This document shows, piece after piece, positions 50,868 to 60,007 of a stretch of 64,000 bases of DNA. The stretch is from JBHJGU01 sp050331475. Lineage in GTDB: Bacteria > Pseudomonadota > Alphaproteobacteria > Caulobacterales > Maricaulaceae. The translations under genes and the position numbers were made by a program. Position 1 is the first letter of the stretch; each line of letters begins with the position of its first letter. The notes under the pieces are model-generated. The model did no database searches. It worked only from the letters and a program-made list of their open reading frames with translations, and was not told the origin of the DNA. Location: NCBI GenBank assembly GCA_050331475.1, contig JBHJGU010000049.1, positions 17,564 to 81,563 on the forward strand. Reading direction: 5' to 3'.

Positions 50868-51592
50868 CCCGTGATGACCGCGCCCCCGATCTGCGCCACG
50901 TGCGCGATTGGGTGTTTGATCTGGATAACACGCTCTACCCCTCCGAGTGCGACTTGTTTAGCCAAGTCGACGCACGCATGGCGCGGTTTGTGGCGGAGTA
51001 TCTTCAAGTCGACGCCGTCGAGGCCCGTCGTATCCAAAAGCAATACTATGCGGAACATGGCACAACGCTGAACGGGCTGATGCAACGCCATGGATTGAAG
51101 CCGGACGCCTTTTTAGATTTTGTCCATGACATTGATTTGTCTGTGCTTGACCCCGCTCCGGAACTCGCCCAGGCGATCGACGCGCTGCCGGGTCGCAAAT
51201 TCGTTTTCACGAATGGATCGATGGGTCACGCTGAACGCGTGTTGGCGAAATTGAATATTCGCCATGTTTTCGACGACGTGTTCGACATCGCGGCGTCGGG
51301 GTTTCGGCCTAAGCCGCAACGTGCAGCCTTTGATCGGATGGTCGAAGAATTCGACATTCAACCGGCGACCAGCGCCATGGTTGAAGACTTGGCGCGGAAC
51401 CTTCAGACGGCGCACGCGTTAGGCTTCACGACCGTATTAGTGCAAACGCGGAAAGACTGGAGCCATGAACCCAAAGACGCCCGCCCCGCGGCGCCCGAAG
51501 ATCGCCATGATCACGTTCATTTCGCGACCGAAAACTTAACAGTGTTTTTAAAGTCGGCGGATTTTTTTAAGCCCGTTGACAATCAAATTTGA
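50864..51592 (+). CDS. HAD-family pyrimidine 5'-nucleotidase-like phosphatase
   Basis: A 242-residue haloacid dehalogenase-type hydrolase of the SDT1/pyrimidine nucleotidase subfamily. Motif I WVFDLDNTLYPSECDLF with the catalytic aspartates, motif II FVFTNGSMGHAERVL, motif III region SGFRPKPQ, and motif IV MVEDLARNL are present. It probably removes phosphate from pyrimidine nucleotides or damaged nucleotides. It overlaps the DUF1036 gene by four bases. Confidence 0.92.
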   Translation: MTRDDRAPDLRHVRDWVFDLDNTLYPSECDLFSQVDARMARFVAEYLQVDAVEARRIQKQYYAEHGTTLNGLMQRHGLKPDAFLDFVHDIDLSVLDPAPELAQAIDALPGRKFVFTNGSMGHAERVLAKLNIRHVFDDVFDIAASGFRPKPQRAAFDRMVEEFDIQPATSAMVEDLARNLQTAHALGFTTVLVQTRKDWSHEPKDARPAAPEDRHDHVHFATENLTVFLKSADFFKPVDNQI

Positions 51593-51684
51593 TCGCGGCC
51601 GCTTGACCGCCCTTGTCGTAGACGTTCATATGCTCCTTCACACACCTTTCGGTGGAACTTTGTTCAGCAACAGAAAGAACGGGA

Positions 51685-52215
51685 ATGGATCTCGTCGAAC
51701 AACTTATTATGGATTGGGCGCGCGAGGCGCCGGATTTGGACGCCAAACCCATGGCGATCGTCGGTCGCATCTTGCATCTGGGTCGCGTGCTGGAGAACCG
51801 CGCCAACGCGGTCCTCAAACCCTATAACCTACACTATACGGATTTAGACGTGCTCGCGACGTTGCGCCGTTCGGGCGCCCCGTTCCGACAAACACCGACG
51901 GCCCTGCGGCGGTCGGTTCTGATCACGTCGGGCGCGATGACGGCGGCGCTCGATCGGCTGGAGCGCACGCACCTTATCGCGCGCGAACTCGATGACGAAG
52001 ATCGTCGTATTCGTTCGGCCGTGCTGACCGATCGGGGGCGAACGCTGATCGAGGAAGCGATCGGCGCACGGTTTGGCGAGGCTCAGGCGGCTATTTCCGG
52101 GCTCGATATCGACGAGCGCGACACGCTGACCGCATTGTTGCGAAAACTCGCCTCCACCATGCCGACCGATCCGCCCCTCGGGCCGCCCTCCCACGGCGTT
52201 GACGCGGCGAGGTAA
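51685..52215 (+). CDS. MarR-family transcriptional regulator
   Basis: A 176-residue winged-helix regulator with the N-terminal dimerisation helix of full-size MarR proteins (MAIVGRILHLGRVLENRANAVL), recognition helices at about 75-105 (RRSVLITSGAMTAALDRLERTHLIARE) and wing DEDRRIRSAVLTDRG. The ATG at 51685 is preferred over an upstream TTG. It lies between the HAD phosphatase and dapD; its target is not evident. Confidence 0.88.
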   Translation: MDLVEQLIMDWAREAPDLDAKPMAIVGRILHLGRVLENRANAVLKPYNLHYTDLDVLATLRRSGAPFRQTPTALRRSVLITSGAMTAALDRLERTHLIARELDDEDRRIRSAVLTDRGRTLIEEAIGARFGEAQAAISGLDIDERDTLTALLRKLASTMPTDPPLGPPSHGVDAAR

Positions 52216-52278
52216 GCCGGCTAGCCCCCGCGCTCTGTGAGATCACGGCGCTCCGGCGCCGACGAGGGAGCGAGGGCC

Positions 52279-53151
52279 ATGGCGGTACAGGCAGGAGCGG
52301 CGTCCGACGATGTCCGCTTAAAATTGATCATTGACGAGCATTGGGACAATCGCTCGGCAATCCATCCGGAAACCGGTGGTCTGGAAACGCTCCGCTCCGC
52401 GGTGAGCGCGGCGCTGGACGGGTTGGACGCCGGCCGTTTTCGTGTCGCGGAGCCGGACGGGTCCGGCGGCTGGCGGGTCCATGACTGGCTGAAGAAGGCG
52501 GTCTTGCTCAGCTTTCGCCTCGAAGCCAATGTTCGGGTGACCCCGGGTCCCGGCGAGGCGTCCGCGGCGCAGACCTGGTGGGACAAGGTTCCGTTAAAAA
52601 CCCAAGGCTGGAGCGACGCGGACTTCACGGCGGCCGGCTTCCGCATGGTTCCGCCGGCGACGGTTCGGCGCGGGGCTTATATCGCCCCGGGCGTCGTGCT
52701 CATGCCGTCTTACGTCAATATTGGGGCGTATGTGGGCGAGGGGACCATGGTGGACACCTGGTCCACCATCGGGTCATGCGCGCAAATTGGCGCGCATTGC
52801 CACATTTCCGGCGGTGTGGGCATTGGCGGTGTCTTAGAGCCGTTGCAAGCCAGCCCAGTGGTGATTGAAGATAACGTTTTCATCGGCGCGCGGGCGGAGG
52901 TCGCCGAGGGCGTGATCGTGCGCGAAGGCGCGGTGATCGCCATGGGCGTCTATTTGAGCGCGTCGACGAAAATCGTCGACCGGGCCACCGGCGAGGTCCG
53001 CTTTGGCGAGGTGCCGCCTTATTCGGTCGTGGTTCCGGGCGCCATGCCGTCCTCAACGGGCGGGCCGTCGCTGGCTTGCGCGGTGATCGTGAAAACCGTT
53101 GACGCCAAAACCCGGGCCAAAACGGCCGTGAATGCCTTGTTGCGCGACTAA
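52279..53151 (+). CDS. dapD: 2,3,4,5-tetrahydropyridine-2,6-dicarboxylate N-succinyltransferase
   Basis: Succinyl-CoA-dependent step of lysine and diaminopimelate synthesis. 290 residues: N-terminal helical domain, then the left-handed beta-helix made of hexapeptide repeats (about 110-235), with the signature NIGAYVGEGTMVDTWSTIGSCAQIG and GVLEPLQASPVVIED. The ATG at 52279 follows GAGGGAGCGAGGG. The pathway partner dapE lies 0.7 kb downstream, with an AhpD-like gene between. Confidence 0.96.
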   Translation: MAVQAGAASDDVRLKLIIDEHWDNRSAIHPETGGLETLRSAVSAALDGLDAGRFRVAEPDGSGGWRVHDWLKKAVLLSFRLEANVRVTPGPGEASAAQTWWDKVPLKTQGWSDADFTAAGFRMVPPATVRRGAYIAPGVVLMPSYVNIGAYVGEGTMVDTWSTIGSCAQIGAHCHISGGVGIGGVLEPLQASPVVIEDNVFIGARAEVAEGVIVREGAVIAMGVYLSASTKIVDRATGEVRFGEVPPYSVVVPGAMPSSTGGPSLACAVIVKTVDAKTRAKTAVNALLRD

Positions 53152-53283
53152 CCGGGACAAACCGTTAAAAGCGCACCCGAAAACAGAGAGCCCGTTAACG
53201 GATTCGTTGGGAGTTCACGTGTTGGTGAACGCATCGGTCGGAGGACGAGGTCCCCGATCTTCCCCAACAGAGGATATCGATCG

Positions 53284-53817
53284 ATGTCGAATTTTAAAAA
53301 CGCCCCGGATTTACAAGGCTTTCCGGACATTGTGATGCGCGATCAGGACCGCTTTGGTCCCTATATGATGATGGCGCAAAACCTCATGCGTGGTCCGTCC
53401 GAACTCTCCGAAGGCGAGCGTGAAAGCCTCGCAGCGTTTGTCTCCGCCATCAACGCCTGCGAATTCTGCATCGGCGCCCACGCTGCGGTCGCGGAAGCCT
53501 TCAACGTGGACGCGAGCCGGATCCAAGCGCTGCTCGAGGATCCCGAACTCTCGGAACTCGAGACGCGCGCGCGGCCGATCTACTTGCTCGCGCGGAAACT
53601 GACCCTGGATCCGTCCCGGGTTGCTGCGGAGGACATCGAAGCGGTGACCGCGCAAGGCTGGTCAGAGCGCACGGCTGAGGACGTCGTGGCGATCACGGCC
53701 TTTTTCAACGCCGCCAACCGCATCGCTGATGGTTTCGGTGTGAAGGGCGATGATGCGTATTTCAAGGCGTTAGCGGGCATGGTCGGCCCCAACGGCGCCT
53801 ATTTCCAAGCCGCTTAG
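53284..53817 (+). CDS. AhpD-like carboxymuconolactone decarboxylase-fold protein, second copy
   Basis: A 177-residue protein of the same fold as the one at 28517. Signature NACEFCIGAHAAVAEAF, with C59, C62 and H66 in the CxxC-x3-H pattern. The N-terminus FGPYMMMAQNLMRGPSELSEGERE matches the peroxidase-related subfamily. Probably a thiol-based peroxide-handling enzyme. The 132-base gap before it shows no gene. Its position between dapD and dapE has no obvious metabolic reason. Confidence 0.88.
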   Translation: MSNFKNAPDLQGFPDIVMRDQDRFGPYMMMAQNLMRGPSELSEGERESLAAFVSAINACEFCIGAHAAVAEAFNVDASRIQALLEDPELSELETRARPIYLLARKLTLDPSRVAAEDIEAVTAQGWSERTAEDVVAITAFFNAANRIADGFGVKGDDAYFKALAGMVGPNGAYFQAA

Positions 53818-53827
53818 CGGATCGCGT

Positions 53828-53856
53828 GCGAGGCGGAATTGAAAACTCCGCCTCGC
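53828..53856. terminator. Perfect 10-bp hairpin between the AhpD-like gene and dapE
   Basis: GCGAGGCGGA pairs fully with TCCGCCTCGC around a nine-base A-rich loop. No T-run follows, and it ends 17 bases before the dapE start. It may end part of the upstream transcript or act within the dapE leader; the sequence shows no alternative antiterminator partner. Confidence 0.5.
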
Positions 53857-53873
53857 GCGTCTAGGTCCGTGGC

Positions 53874-55037
53874 ATGGATATGTTTGCTGGCGCGAAGCCG
53901 TTCGACCCGCTCCCCTTGGCCAAAGCGCTGATCCAGCGGCCTTCCGTGACGCCGGAAGACGCGGGCGCGCTCGGCGTGCTTGAAGCCGCCCTTGAGCCCT
54001 TGGGCTTTCAATGCCGACGCTTGCCGTTCGGCGATGTCGACAATCTGTTCGCGCGCTGGGGAGAGGGCGACCCGCACATCGCGTTTGCCGGACATACCGA
54101 TGTCGTACCTCCGGGCGAGGATGCGGCTTGGACCCATCCGCCATTTGAGGCCGCCTGCGTTGACGGGCGGCTCTGGGGGCGCGGCGCAAGCGATATGAAA
54201 GGCGCGATTGCGGCCTTTGTCGCCGCCGTGGGCCGTTTTGTCACCGGCCCCGAACGCCCTCGCGGGGCGATCACTCTCATCATCACGGGTGATGAAGAAG
54301 GTCCCGCGGTGCACGGCACCCGGCCCATGATGGCGGCGCTCGAGGCGGCGGGCGAGCGGTTTGACCAAGTGATTGTTGGCGAACCGTCTAATCCACAGCG
54401 CTTGGGCGAAATGATGAAAATTGGCCGGCGCGGTTCACTCAATGGGGTGATCACCGCGACGGGACGCCAAGGCCACGTGGCCTATCCTCATCGGGCCGCC
54501 AACCCTGTTCCGGCCCTGCTCGACGGTTTGGCGGCCCTGCGCGCATGGCGTCTGGATGAGGGCTACGCCCGCTTCCAACCGTCGAATTTGGAGATCACGT
54601 CCGTGGATGTCGGCAATCCGGCTCACAATGTGATCCCCGCCCGGGCGCAAGCGAAATTCAATATTCGGTTTAATCCCAACCATCGCGGCGAAGACCTCAA
54701 GGCGGAGATCGTTGCGCGGCTGGCCGCCGCGTCGACCCGCGACGACGTTGAGCTTTCAACGGATTTGCGCGTCACCGGCGAGGCGTTCCTCGCGGATGAG
54801 ACCCCGTTTGTCGCGCGCCTGGCGGAAATTATCGCCGAGGAGACGGGCTTGGACGCGGAACTGAGCACCTCCGGGGGCACTTCGGACGCGCGGTTCATCA
54901 AGGATTATGCGCCGGTGGTCGAGTTTGGCCTCGTCGGTGCGACGATCCACCAGGTCAACGAGTACGCTGAGATCGCCGACATTGAGCGGCTATCCCATAT
55001 CTATCACCGCGCCTTAGTCGCCTTTTTCGACCGTTGA
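53874..55037 (+). CDS. dapE: Succinyl-diaminopimelate desuccinylase
   Basis: Zinc metallopeptidase that yields LL-diaminopimelate for lysine and peptidoglycan. 387 residues, M20 family. Metal ligands fall in FAGHTDVVPPG, RGASDMKGAIAAF, ITGDEEGPAVHGT and the C-terminal VGATIHQVNE. SGGTSDARFI is a DapE-specific motif. Pathway partner of dapD upstream. A hairpin lies in its leader. Confidence 0.95.
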   Translation: MDMFAGAKPFDPLPLAKALIQRPSVTPEDAGALGVLEAALEPLGFQCRRLPFGDVDNLFARWGEGDPHIAFAGHTDVVPPGEDAAWTHPPFEAACVDGRLWGRGASDMKGAIAAFVAAVGRFVTGPERPRGAITLIITGDEEGPAVHGTRPMMAALEAAGERFDQVIVGEPSNPQRLGEMMKIGRRGSLNGVITATGRQGHVAYPHRAANPVPALLDGLAALRAWRLDEGYARFQPSNLEITSVDVGNPAHNVIPARAQAKFNIRFNPNHRGEDLKAEIVARLAAASTRDDVELSTDLRVTGEAFLADETPFVARLAEIIAEETGLDAELSTSGGTSDARFIKDYAPVVEFGLVGATIHQVNEYAEIADIERLSHIYHRALVAFFDR

Positions 55038-55044
55038 GGACGTG

Positions 55045-55662
55045 ATGGGTTCTCCTTCCGCCTCGCATGCGGCGCTCGACGAATTGTCCCACGCCTGGAC
55101 CGGTTTGCGCGCGATTATCGGGTTCCAGTCCGATTGGACGGCGCGGTTCGACGTGTCCGCCACCGGGGTGATCCGGTCGTTTGGCGCGGTTTTCGCGTGG
55201 GGCCTGCCGTTGTTCGCGCTTGTGTTCATGGCGCAGAACCGGCTAATCCTGGCGAACCCGGAATTTGGCGCCGAAGAACGCAGCTTCGTCTACGGCGTGC
55301 TATCATATCTTCTGCTATGGGCGCATTTTCCGCTTGTGGCGGCGGTTCTTTTGCAAATAATCGGCCGGATGGACAAACTGTTCACCTATTTAGTGGTGCA
55401 CAATTGGGCCGTTTTGTTGATCTTGTTTCTTGAATCATTCGTTTGGGCGGGCCAAGCGCTGGGCGTGAGTTTGGAGACGGCGAGCGCATTGACCATCGTC
55501 ACCTTGTGTTTTGGGCTTTATCTGCATTGTCGGGTTGCAAGCGTCACCCTTGCGGTCCCCGCCGGGGTCGCGATCGGGGCGGCGTGTTCGCATGTTTTAG
55601 TGGCCGCGATCATCGAAGTCGTGTTGGCTCAGGCGTTCGGCTTCGGGCCGTCATCGGGATAA
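55045..55662 (+). CDS. Multi-pass membrane protein of unknown function
   Basis: A 205-residue protein with about five hydrophobic helices after a soluble N-terminus (SDWTARFDVSATGVIRSFGAVF, then LPLFALVFMAQNRLI). No recognised domain. It follows dapE after seven bases and may be co-transcribed. The start could be GTG at 55042 or the ATG at 55045. Its last 34 bases overlap the convergent truA gene. Weak resemblance to Yip1-type proteins is not enough to name it. Confidence 0.78.
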   Translation: MGSPSASHAALDELSHAWTGLRAIIGFQSDWTARFDVSATGVIRSFGAVFAWGLPLFALVFMAQNRLILANPEFGAEERSFVYGVLSYLLLWAHFPLVAAVLLQIIGRMDKLFTYLVVHNWAVLLILFLESFVWAGQALGVSLETASALTIVTLCFGLYLHCRVASVTLAVPAGVAIGAACSHVLVAAIIEVVLAQAFGFGPSSG

Positions 55663-56396
55663 TCCACCCGCACCAGATAGAGCCCCTCGGGTGGCGCGAC
55701 GGGTCCGCATTGCGCGCGATCGCAGGCGTCCAGCGCGCGCCGCAAATCGTTTGCGGTCCATTTCCCCAAGCCCACCTCCACCAAGCTGCCGACGAAGGAG
55801 CGGACCTGCCGATGCAGGAAGGATCGCGCGTCGCATTGCACATGAACCTCTTCACCGGCTCGACTGACGGTAATGGTGTCGAGCGTTTTAACGGGGCTGT
55901 CGGACTGGCACTGCGCGTCGCGGAATGTCGTGAAGTCGTGGCGCCCGATCAGGACTTGCGCTGCGTCATGCATGGCCTCGGCGTCAAGCCGCTTGGGTAT
56001 GCGCCAGACGCGGCCGCGATCGAGCGCGGGAGGCGGCCGCCGGTCGAGCAGTCGATAAAGATAGGCTCGCCGAATGGCGGAAAACCGCGCGTGGAAGTCT
56101 TCTGTCACCTCCTGCACCTCGAGCACGGAGATTGGGTGAGGCCGCAAATGCGCGTTTATAGCGTCCCGCAAACGATCCGCCCGCCAAACGCCGATCAAGT
56201 CCACATGGGCGATTTGACCGAGCGCGTGGACACCCGCGTCGGTGCGGCCCGAACCGTAGACGGCGGTCGGTTTGGCCCCGTTTAACGCCGCCGCGGCCGC
56301 TTCCAACGCCCCTTGAACCGAGGGCGCGGTCTCTTGACGTTGCCAGCCCACGAACGCCGCGCCGTCATACTCAATCCTTAACGCATAGCGCGGCAT
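55629..56396 (-). CDS. truA: tRNA pseudouridine synthase A
   Basis: Makes pseudouridine at positions 38-40 in the tRNA anticodon arm. 255 residues with YDGAAFVGWQRQ at the start, GSGRTDAGVHALGQ (catalytic aspartate), and FLHRQVRSFVG in the second half. Length and motifs are normal. Located downstream of fmt, serA and a PIN gene on the minus strand, with dapE converging; a similar set of neighbours is common in Alphaproteobacteria. Confidence 0.96.
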   Translation of the reverse strand: MPRYALRIEYDGAAFVGWQRQETAPSVQGALEAAAAALNGAKPTAVYGSGRTDAGVHALGQIAHVDLIGVWRADRLRDAINAHLRPHPISVLEVQEVTEDFHARFSAIRRAYLYRLLDRRPPPALDRGRVWRIPKRLDAEAMHDAAQVLIGRHDFTTFRDAQCQSDSPVKTLDTITVSRAGEEVHVQCDARSFLHRQVRSFVGSLVEVGLGKWTANDLRRALDACDRAQCGPVAPPEGLYLVRVDYPDDGPKPNA

Positions 56397-56405
56397 AGCT
56401 CGGGC

Positions 56406-56819
56406 TCATACCGCGAGCGGCACGCCGGCGTCTTGGGCGGCCTCGCGGAGTGCTGGGTCCAGCGCCAACAGGCTCGCCTGCTCCCGTTCGGCCAAATCCA
56501 GATAAGCGGCGTCCACCACCGCGATGTCCAAGCGGTGCGCCGTTTGCGCCAGTCGTCGCCGGATCGCGTCGGGCTCAAGAGCGATTACCGTAATCGGCAG
56601 AGCGAAAATCGCGTCCGCCATCCGTGCTTGCGCGGCTTCCGTCAGACCGCCGGACCGAGCGCCGGCGAGCAGGCCGTCCGCGATTTCATAAGCGTAAATG
56701 TCCGGCGCCAGCGCTCGAAGGGTCGCCAAGTCGTTGAAGATCGGGCCAAGCCGCTCCGGCTCGCGGGCGAGCGCCCAATCCAGAGCCGCGCCGGAATGCA
56801 CCACAAGGGTCTGGGTCAT
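56406..56819 (-). CDS. PIN-domain protein with one acidic residue missing
   Basis: A 137-residue VapC-like PIN fold. The start at 56819 overlaps the serA stop by ATGA. Canonical VapC has four acids; here the first (VVDASVALxW) reads VVHSGAALDW, so aspartate is replaced by histidine. The second (EIADGLL), third (VDAAYLDLAE) and fourth (LLALDPAL) are present. There is no antitoxin gene next to it. It may be an inactive or altered ribonuclease, or a non-toxin PIN regulator linked to serine metabolism by position only. Confidence 0.75.
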   Translation of the reverse strand: MTQTLVVHSGAALDWALAREPERLGPIFNDLATLRALAPDIYAYEIADGLLAGARSGGLTEAAQARMADAIFALPITVIALEPDAIRRRLAQTAHRLDIAVVDAAYLDLAEREQASLLALDPALREAAQDAGVPLAV

Positions 56820-58033
56820 GAGCCGCCTTTCAAAATTCGCACGCGGATCGAACCGGCGACGGCTTCGGCGCGCGCACACAGGTCCGCGGGCGGATCTCCC
56901 TCCAAATCGGTGACCGCATAGCCGATTTCACCCAAGGTCGCCAAAGTCTGACCCGCAATGTTCAACGCGGCGGCGGAGAACAAATCGTTCAGCGCACCCA
57001 AAACGCCGGGCACGTTGCGGTGCGCGTGCGCGACGCGCAATCGACGCGGGGCTAAGGGCGGAAGGCTGACTTCGGGGAAGTTCACCGCGCCCGCCGTGGA
57101 CGCCTCTCGATCGTACTTAATCAGCTTTTCCGCGACTTCGCCCCCGATCGCGCGTTGGGCCTCTTGGGTGGAGCCGCCGACATGGGGTGAGAGGATCACT
57201 TGGTCGAACCCGATCAGCGGGCTCTCGAACCGATCGTCTGCGCTTTTCGGTTCTTGGGGAAACACGTCGATCGCGGCGCCCGCGATCCGACCGGCCCGCA
57301 GGCATTCGGCCAGCGCGTCGATGTCCACCAAATCGCCGCGGGCGTAATTGATCAGCACCGCGCCGGGCTTCATCTTCGCCAATTGCTCCGCCCCGATCAT
57401 GCCTTGGGTTAGGGGCGTGGAGGGCACATGCAGGGTGACGACATCGGCGACCTCGAGCAAGGCGTCCAAACTCTCGACCGGCCGAGCGTTGCCATGCCGA
57501 AGCTTCGTTTCGATATCAAAATAATAAACATGCATGCCCAGGGCGCTGGCGATGACGGAGAGCTGCGAGCCGATATTGCCGTATCCCACAATGCCGAGGT
57601 TTTTCGCCCGAACCTCATAGGCGCCTTCGGCGGTTTTGAGCCATTCCCCCCGTTTCACGGCGAACATTTTTTCAGGGATGCGCCGCATCAAATGGATGGC
57701 CGACGCCATGGTCAGCTCCGCCACGGAGCGGGCGTTAGCGAAGGGCGCATTGAACACCGGCACCCCCAGCGACCGGGCGGTCTCCAGATCGACTTGGTTC
57801 ACGCCGATACAAAAGCATCCGATGGCGCGCAGCGCCGACGCCGCGCGTAAGGCGTCCGCCCGGACTTGGGTGCGTGAGCGGATGCCTAACAAACCCGCCT
57901 CAGCCAAAGCGGCGGGAAGCTCGGCGTCTGCGATCGCTTTGTTCCGCCGGTCGAGGGGACCATAGCCCGCCTTGGAAAACGCCTCGGCGGCTTGGGCGTG
58001 AATGTTTTCGGCTAAAACCACCTGTCGGCTCAT
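56816..58033 (-). CDS. serA: D-3-phosphoglycerate dehydrogenase
   Basis: First enzyme of serine synthesis. 405 residues from the ATG at 58033, which overlaps the fmt stop by four bases. NAD-binding GYGNIGSQLSVIA, then the catalytic Arg/Glu/His triad region (INYARGDLVD, AIDVFPQEP, SPHVGGSTQEAQ), and a C-terminal ACT domain (about 335-405) for serine feedback. The type resembles E. coli SerA. A much longer upstream frame is overlap with fmt. Confidence 0.94.
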   Translation of the reverse strand: MSRQVVLAENIHAQAAEAFSKAGYGPLDRRNKAIADAELPAALAEAGLLGIRSRTQVRADALRAASALRAIGCFCIGVNQVDLETARSLGVPVFNAPFANARSVAELTMASAIHLMRRIPEKMFAVKRGEWLKTAEGAYEVRAKNLGIVGYGNIGSQLSVIASALGMHVYYFDIETKLRHGNARPVESLDALLEVADVVTLHVPSTPLTQGMIGAEQLAKMKPGAVLINYARGDLVDIDALAECLRAGRIAGAAIDVFPQEPKSADDRFESPLIGFDQVILSPHVGGSTQEAQRAIGGEVAEKLIKYDREASTAGAVNFPEVSLPPLAPRRLRVAHAHRNVPGVLGALNDLFSAAALNIAGQTLATLGEIGYAVTDLEGDPPADLCARAEAVAGSIRVRILKGGS

Positions 58034-58959
58034 GCCACTCGCTCCGGTCGTCGACCCTGTAGGCCGTTGAGAAAGGTTTCCGCAGATTGGGGGCGCTTGC
58101 CCTCGCGCTGTACCGTGATCAGCCGGACGGCGCCGGAACCGCAGGCGATGCGCAAATCCGGTCCGATTAAGGCGCCCGGTTCGCCCGTCTCCGAGACGAC
58201 TTCCGACATCAGCGCCTTGACTCGGAACGGGCTCGGCGCGGGCCATTCGAACCACGCACCTGGGAAGGGGCTGAGCCCGCGAATGGTCCGGTCGACGACG
58301 TCCGCCGGTTGGCTCCAGTCCAACCGGGCCTCGGCTTTGTCGATTTTTTTGGCATAGGTCACCCCATGGTCGGCTTGGGCCGCCGCCTGAAGCGAACCGC
58401 GCTCCAACGCCGCCAGTCCGGGCCCCCACCGCTTCGCGCCCAGGTCTGCGAGCCGATCATGCAGCGTTTGCGCGGTGTCCTGCGCGGTGATGGGGGTGGA
58501 TTGGGACAGCAGGACCGGGCCGGTGTCCAATCCCGCCTCCATCTGCATGAGTTGAACGCCCGTCACGACGTCCCCCGCCATGATGGCGCGCTGAATGGGC
58601 GCGGCCCCGCGCCAACGCGGCAAAAGCGAGCCATGCAGATTAACGCAGCCCAGGCGCGGCGCGTCCAAGGCGGCTTGCGGCAGGATTTGGCCGTAAGCGA
58701 CCACGCAGGCCAGGTCCAACGCAAGCGCTTTGAAATCCGCCAAGACGTCGGCGTCTTTGAACGAAGCGGGCGTGCGCGTCTCGATCCCCAACGCTTCGGC
58801 TAACAGATGGACGGGGCTTTTGCTCACGGCCTGACCGCGTTTGGCCGGTCGAGGTGGTTGGGTGTAGGCCGCAATGACCTCATGCCCGGAACTGGCGATC
58901 TCCGCGAGGCTCTTGGCGGCGAATTCTGGGGTTCCGAGAAAAGCGAGGCGCAAGCTCAT
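58030..58959 (-). CDS. fmt: Methionyl-tRNA formyltransferase
   Basis: Adds a formyl group to the initiator tRNA. 309 residues: LAFLGTPEFAAKSLAEI, YGQILPQAALDAPRLGCVNLHGSLLPRWRGAAPIQRAI (the conserved formyl-folate pocket), and C-terminal OB-like domain. Its usual partner def lies elsewhere in this window. It is the first gene of the fmt-serA-PIN-truA series on the minus strand. Confidence 0.95.
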   Translation of the reverse strand: MSLRLAFLGTPEFAAKSLAEIASSGHEVIAAYTQPPRPAKRGQAVSKSPVHLLAEALGIETRTPASFKDADVLADFKALALDLACVVAYGQILPQAALDAPRLGCVNLHGSLLPRWRGAAPIQRAIMAGDVVTGVQLMQMEAGLDTGPVLLSQSTPITAQDTAQTLHDRLADLGAKRWGPGLAALERGSLQAAAQADHGVTYAKKIDKAEARLDWSQPADVVDRTIRGLSPFPGAWFEWPAPSPFRVKALMSEVVSETGEPGALIGPDLRIACGSGAVRLITVQREGKRPQSAETFLNGLQGRRPERVA

Positions 58960-59020
58960 GGTTGCGCGGTCTAGCAGGCCTTCGCCGCCGACACCATGCG
59001 GCGGTACGCTAGGTCATGAC

Positions 59021-59965
59021 CTAGCGCGGTTCTCTGGCCAGGATGCGCGCCGCGTTTAGCGCGCCCGGCCAGCGAGGGTTCAAATGATGACCCGCGCCTG
59101 GAACGAGGGTCGCTTTGGCCCCAATCTGCGAATTCGCCGCGCCGAAACCGTCAAGCGCGCCGAGATATTGCGCGAGTTGATCGAACTCGGGCGGCAGGGC
59201 CACGACCGCGCCGAACGTGACCACCCGGGCCGCCCGGGCGCGTGCAATCATGGCCCTATCCCCGCTTGCGGAAACGCTTTGAAAAGCCGACGCAATCGCC
59301 AGCGCCCCCTTTGAATGGCCGGCGATCGAGCGGATTTCGCGATCGGGATCGCGGAACAACGCCCGTAACGTATCCGCGTCACAGCGCTCAGGACCCAGAC
59401 GCCAGGTGTCCGCAGACACCGGCGCGCCCATCAAACGATCAATCGTGCGATCCAAACGGTTGGCGACCGCGATCCAACGGTTCGCCGCGCCCAAGGCGAA
59501 CCAACCGCCCATGGCTTCAGCGGCGATGTCGGACAAACCATATCCCGCAACAATCGCTCCGACGGGTTCCTGATATCGGTTGGCCAGAGTGCGCGCGAAA
59601 GCGGCCGCGCCAAGATCGCTCGACCCCACCCCGGCGATGGAAAAGCGCCGTAACATGGCCCCCGGCGTGGCGCGCAAATCCGCAATATCGGCGTGTTTCG
59701 CGATCCCCATCTCACGGCGCCCGGCCGGATGAACCACCAGAATTACGCCCTCGTCGGTGGTCTGGCCCAGCAACCAATCATGTTCAGCCAAGCTCAGCCC
59801 GCCCACGTCGTAAAAGACTTCATCAAGTGCGATATTGCGAAACCGCATCGCCCCGAGATAAGGCGCGAGCCAACGCGCGGTCCATGTCGCCGCCGCCTGG
59901 GTTAAGGCGGTCGTCGGGTCCGCAGCCGGCGCGGGTGGCGGGGCGGTGATCAGCGCTGACGACAT
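59021..59965 (-). CDS. Alpha/beta-hydrolase-like protein
   Basis: A 314-residue protein with the nucleophile elbow GHSKGAL (the serine at its centre) at about residues 210-220 and a GAGHHLNPRW segment near the end that could supply the catalytic histidine. The N-terminus is Ala/Pro-rich and then TWTARWLAPYLGAMRF. The ATG at 59965 is preceded by AAGGAG. Substrate unknown. A TGC-rich motif upstream (60008-60023) resembles a PhaR site, so a role in polyhydroxyalkanoate metabolism is possible but unproven. Confidence 0.75.
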   Translation of the reverse strand: MSSALITAPPPAPAADPTTALTQAAATWTARWLAPYLGAMRFRNIALDEVFYDVGGLSLAEHDWLLGQTTDEGVILVVHPAGRREMGIAKHADIADLRATPGAMLRRFSIAGVGSSDLGAAAFARTLANRYQEPVGAIVAGYGLSDIAAEAMGGWFALGAANRWIAVANRLDRTIDRLMGAPVSADTWRLGPERCDADTLRALFRDPDREIRSIAGHSKGALAIASAFQSVSASGDRAMIARARAARVVTFGAVVALPPEFDQLAQYLGALDGFGAANSQIGAKATLVPGAGHHLNPRWPGALNAARILAREPR

Positions 59966-60007
59966 GGCGGGCTCCTTCATGGCTCCGATCGAACACCGTA
60001 TCATCAT

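Noticed and set aside
56406..56879. Toxin-antitoxin module at the PIN gene
   Set aside because: No antitoxin gene lies beside it; the neighbours are serA and truA, and one catalytic acid is missing.
58034..58429. Upstream extension of serA by 132 codons
   Set aside because: It overlaps fmt; the conserved start of SerA is at 58033 with the ATGA overlap.
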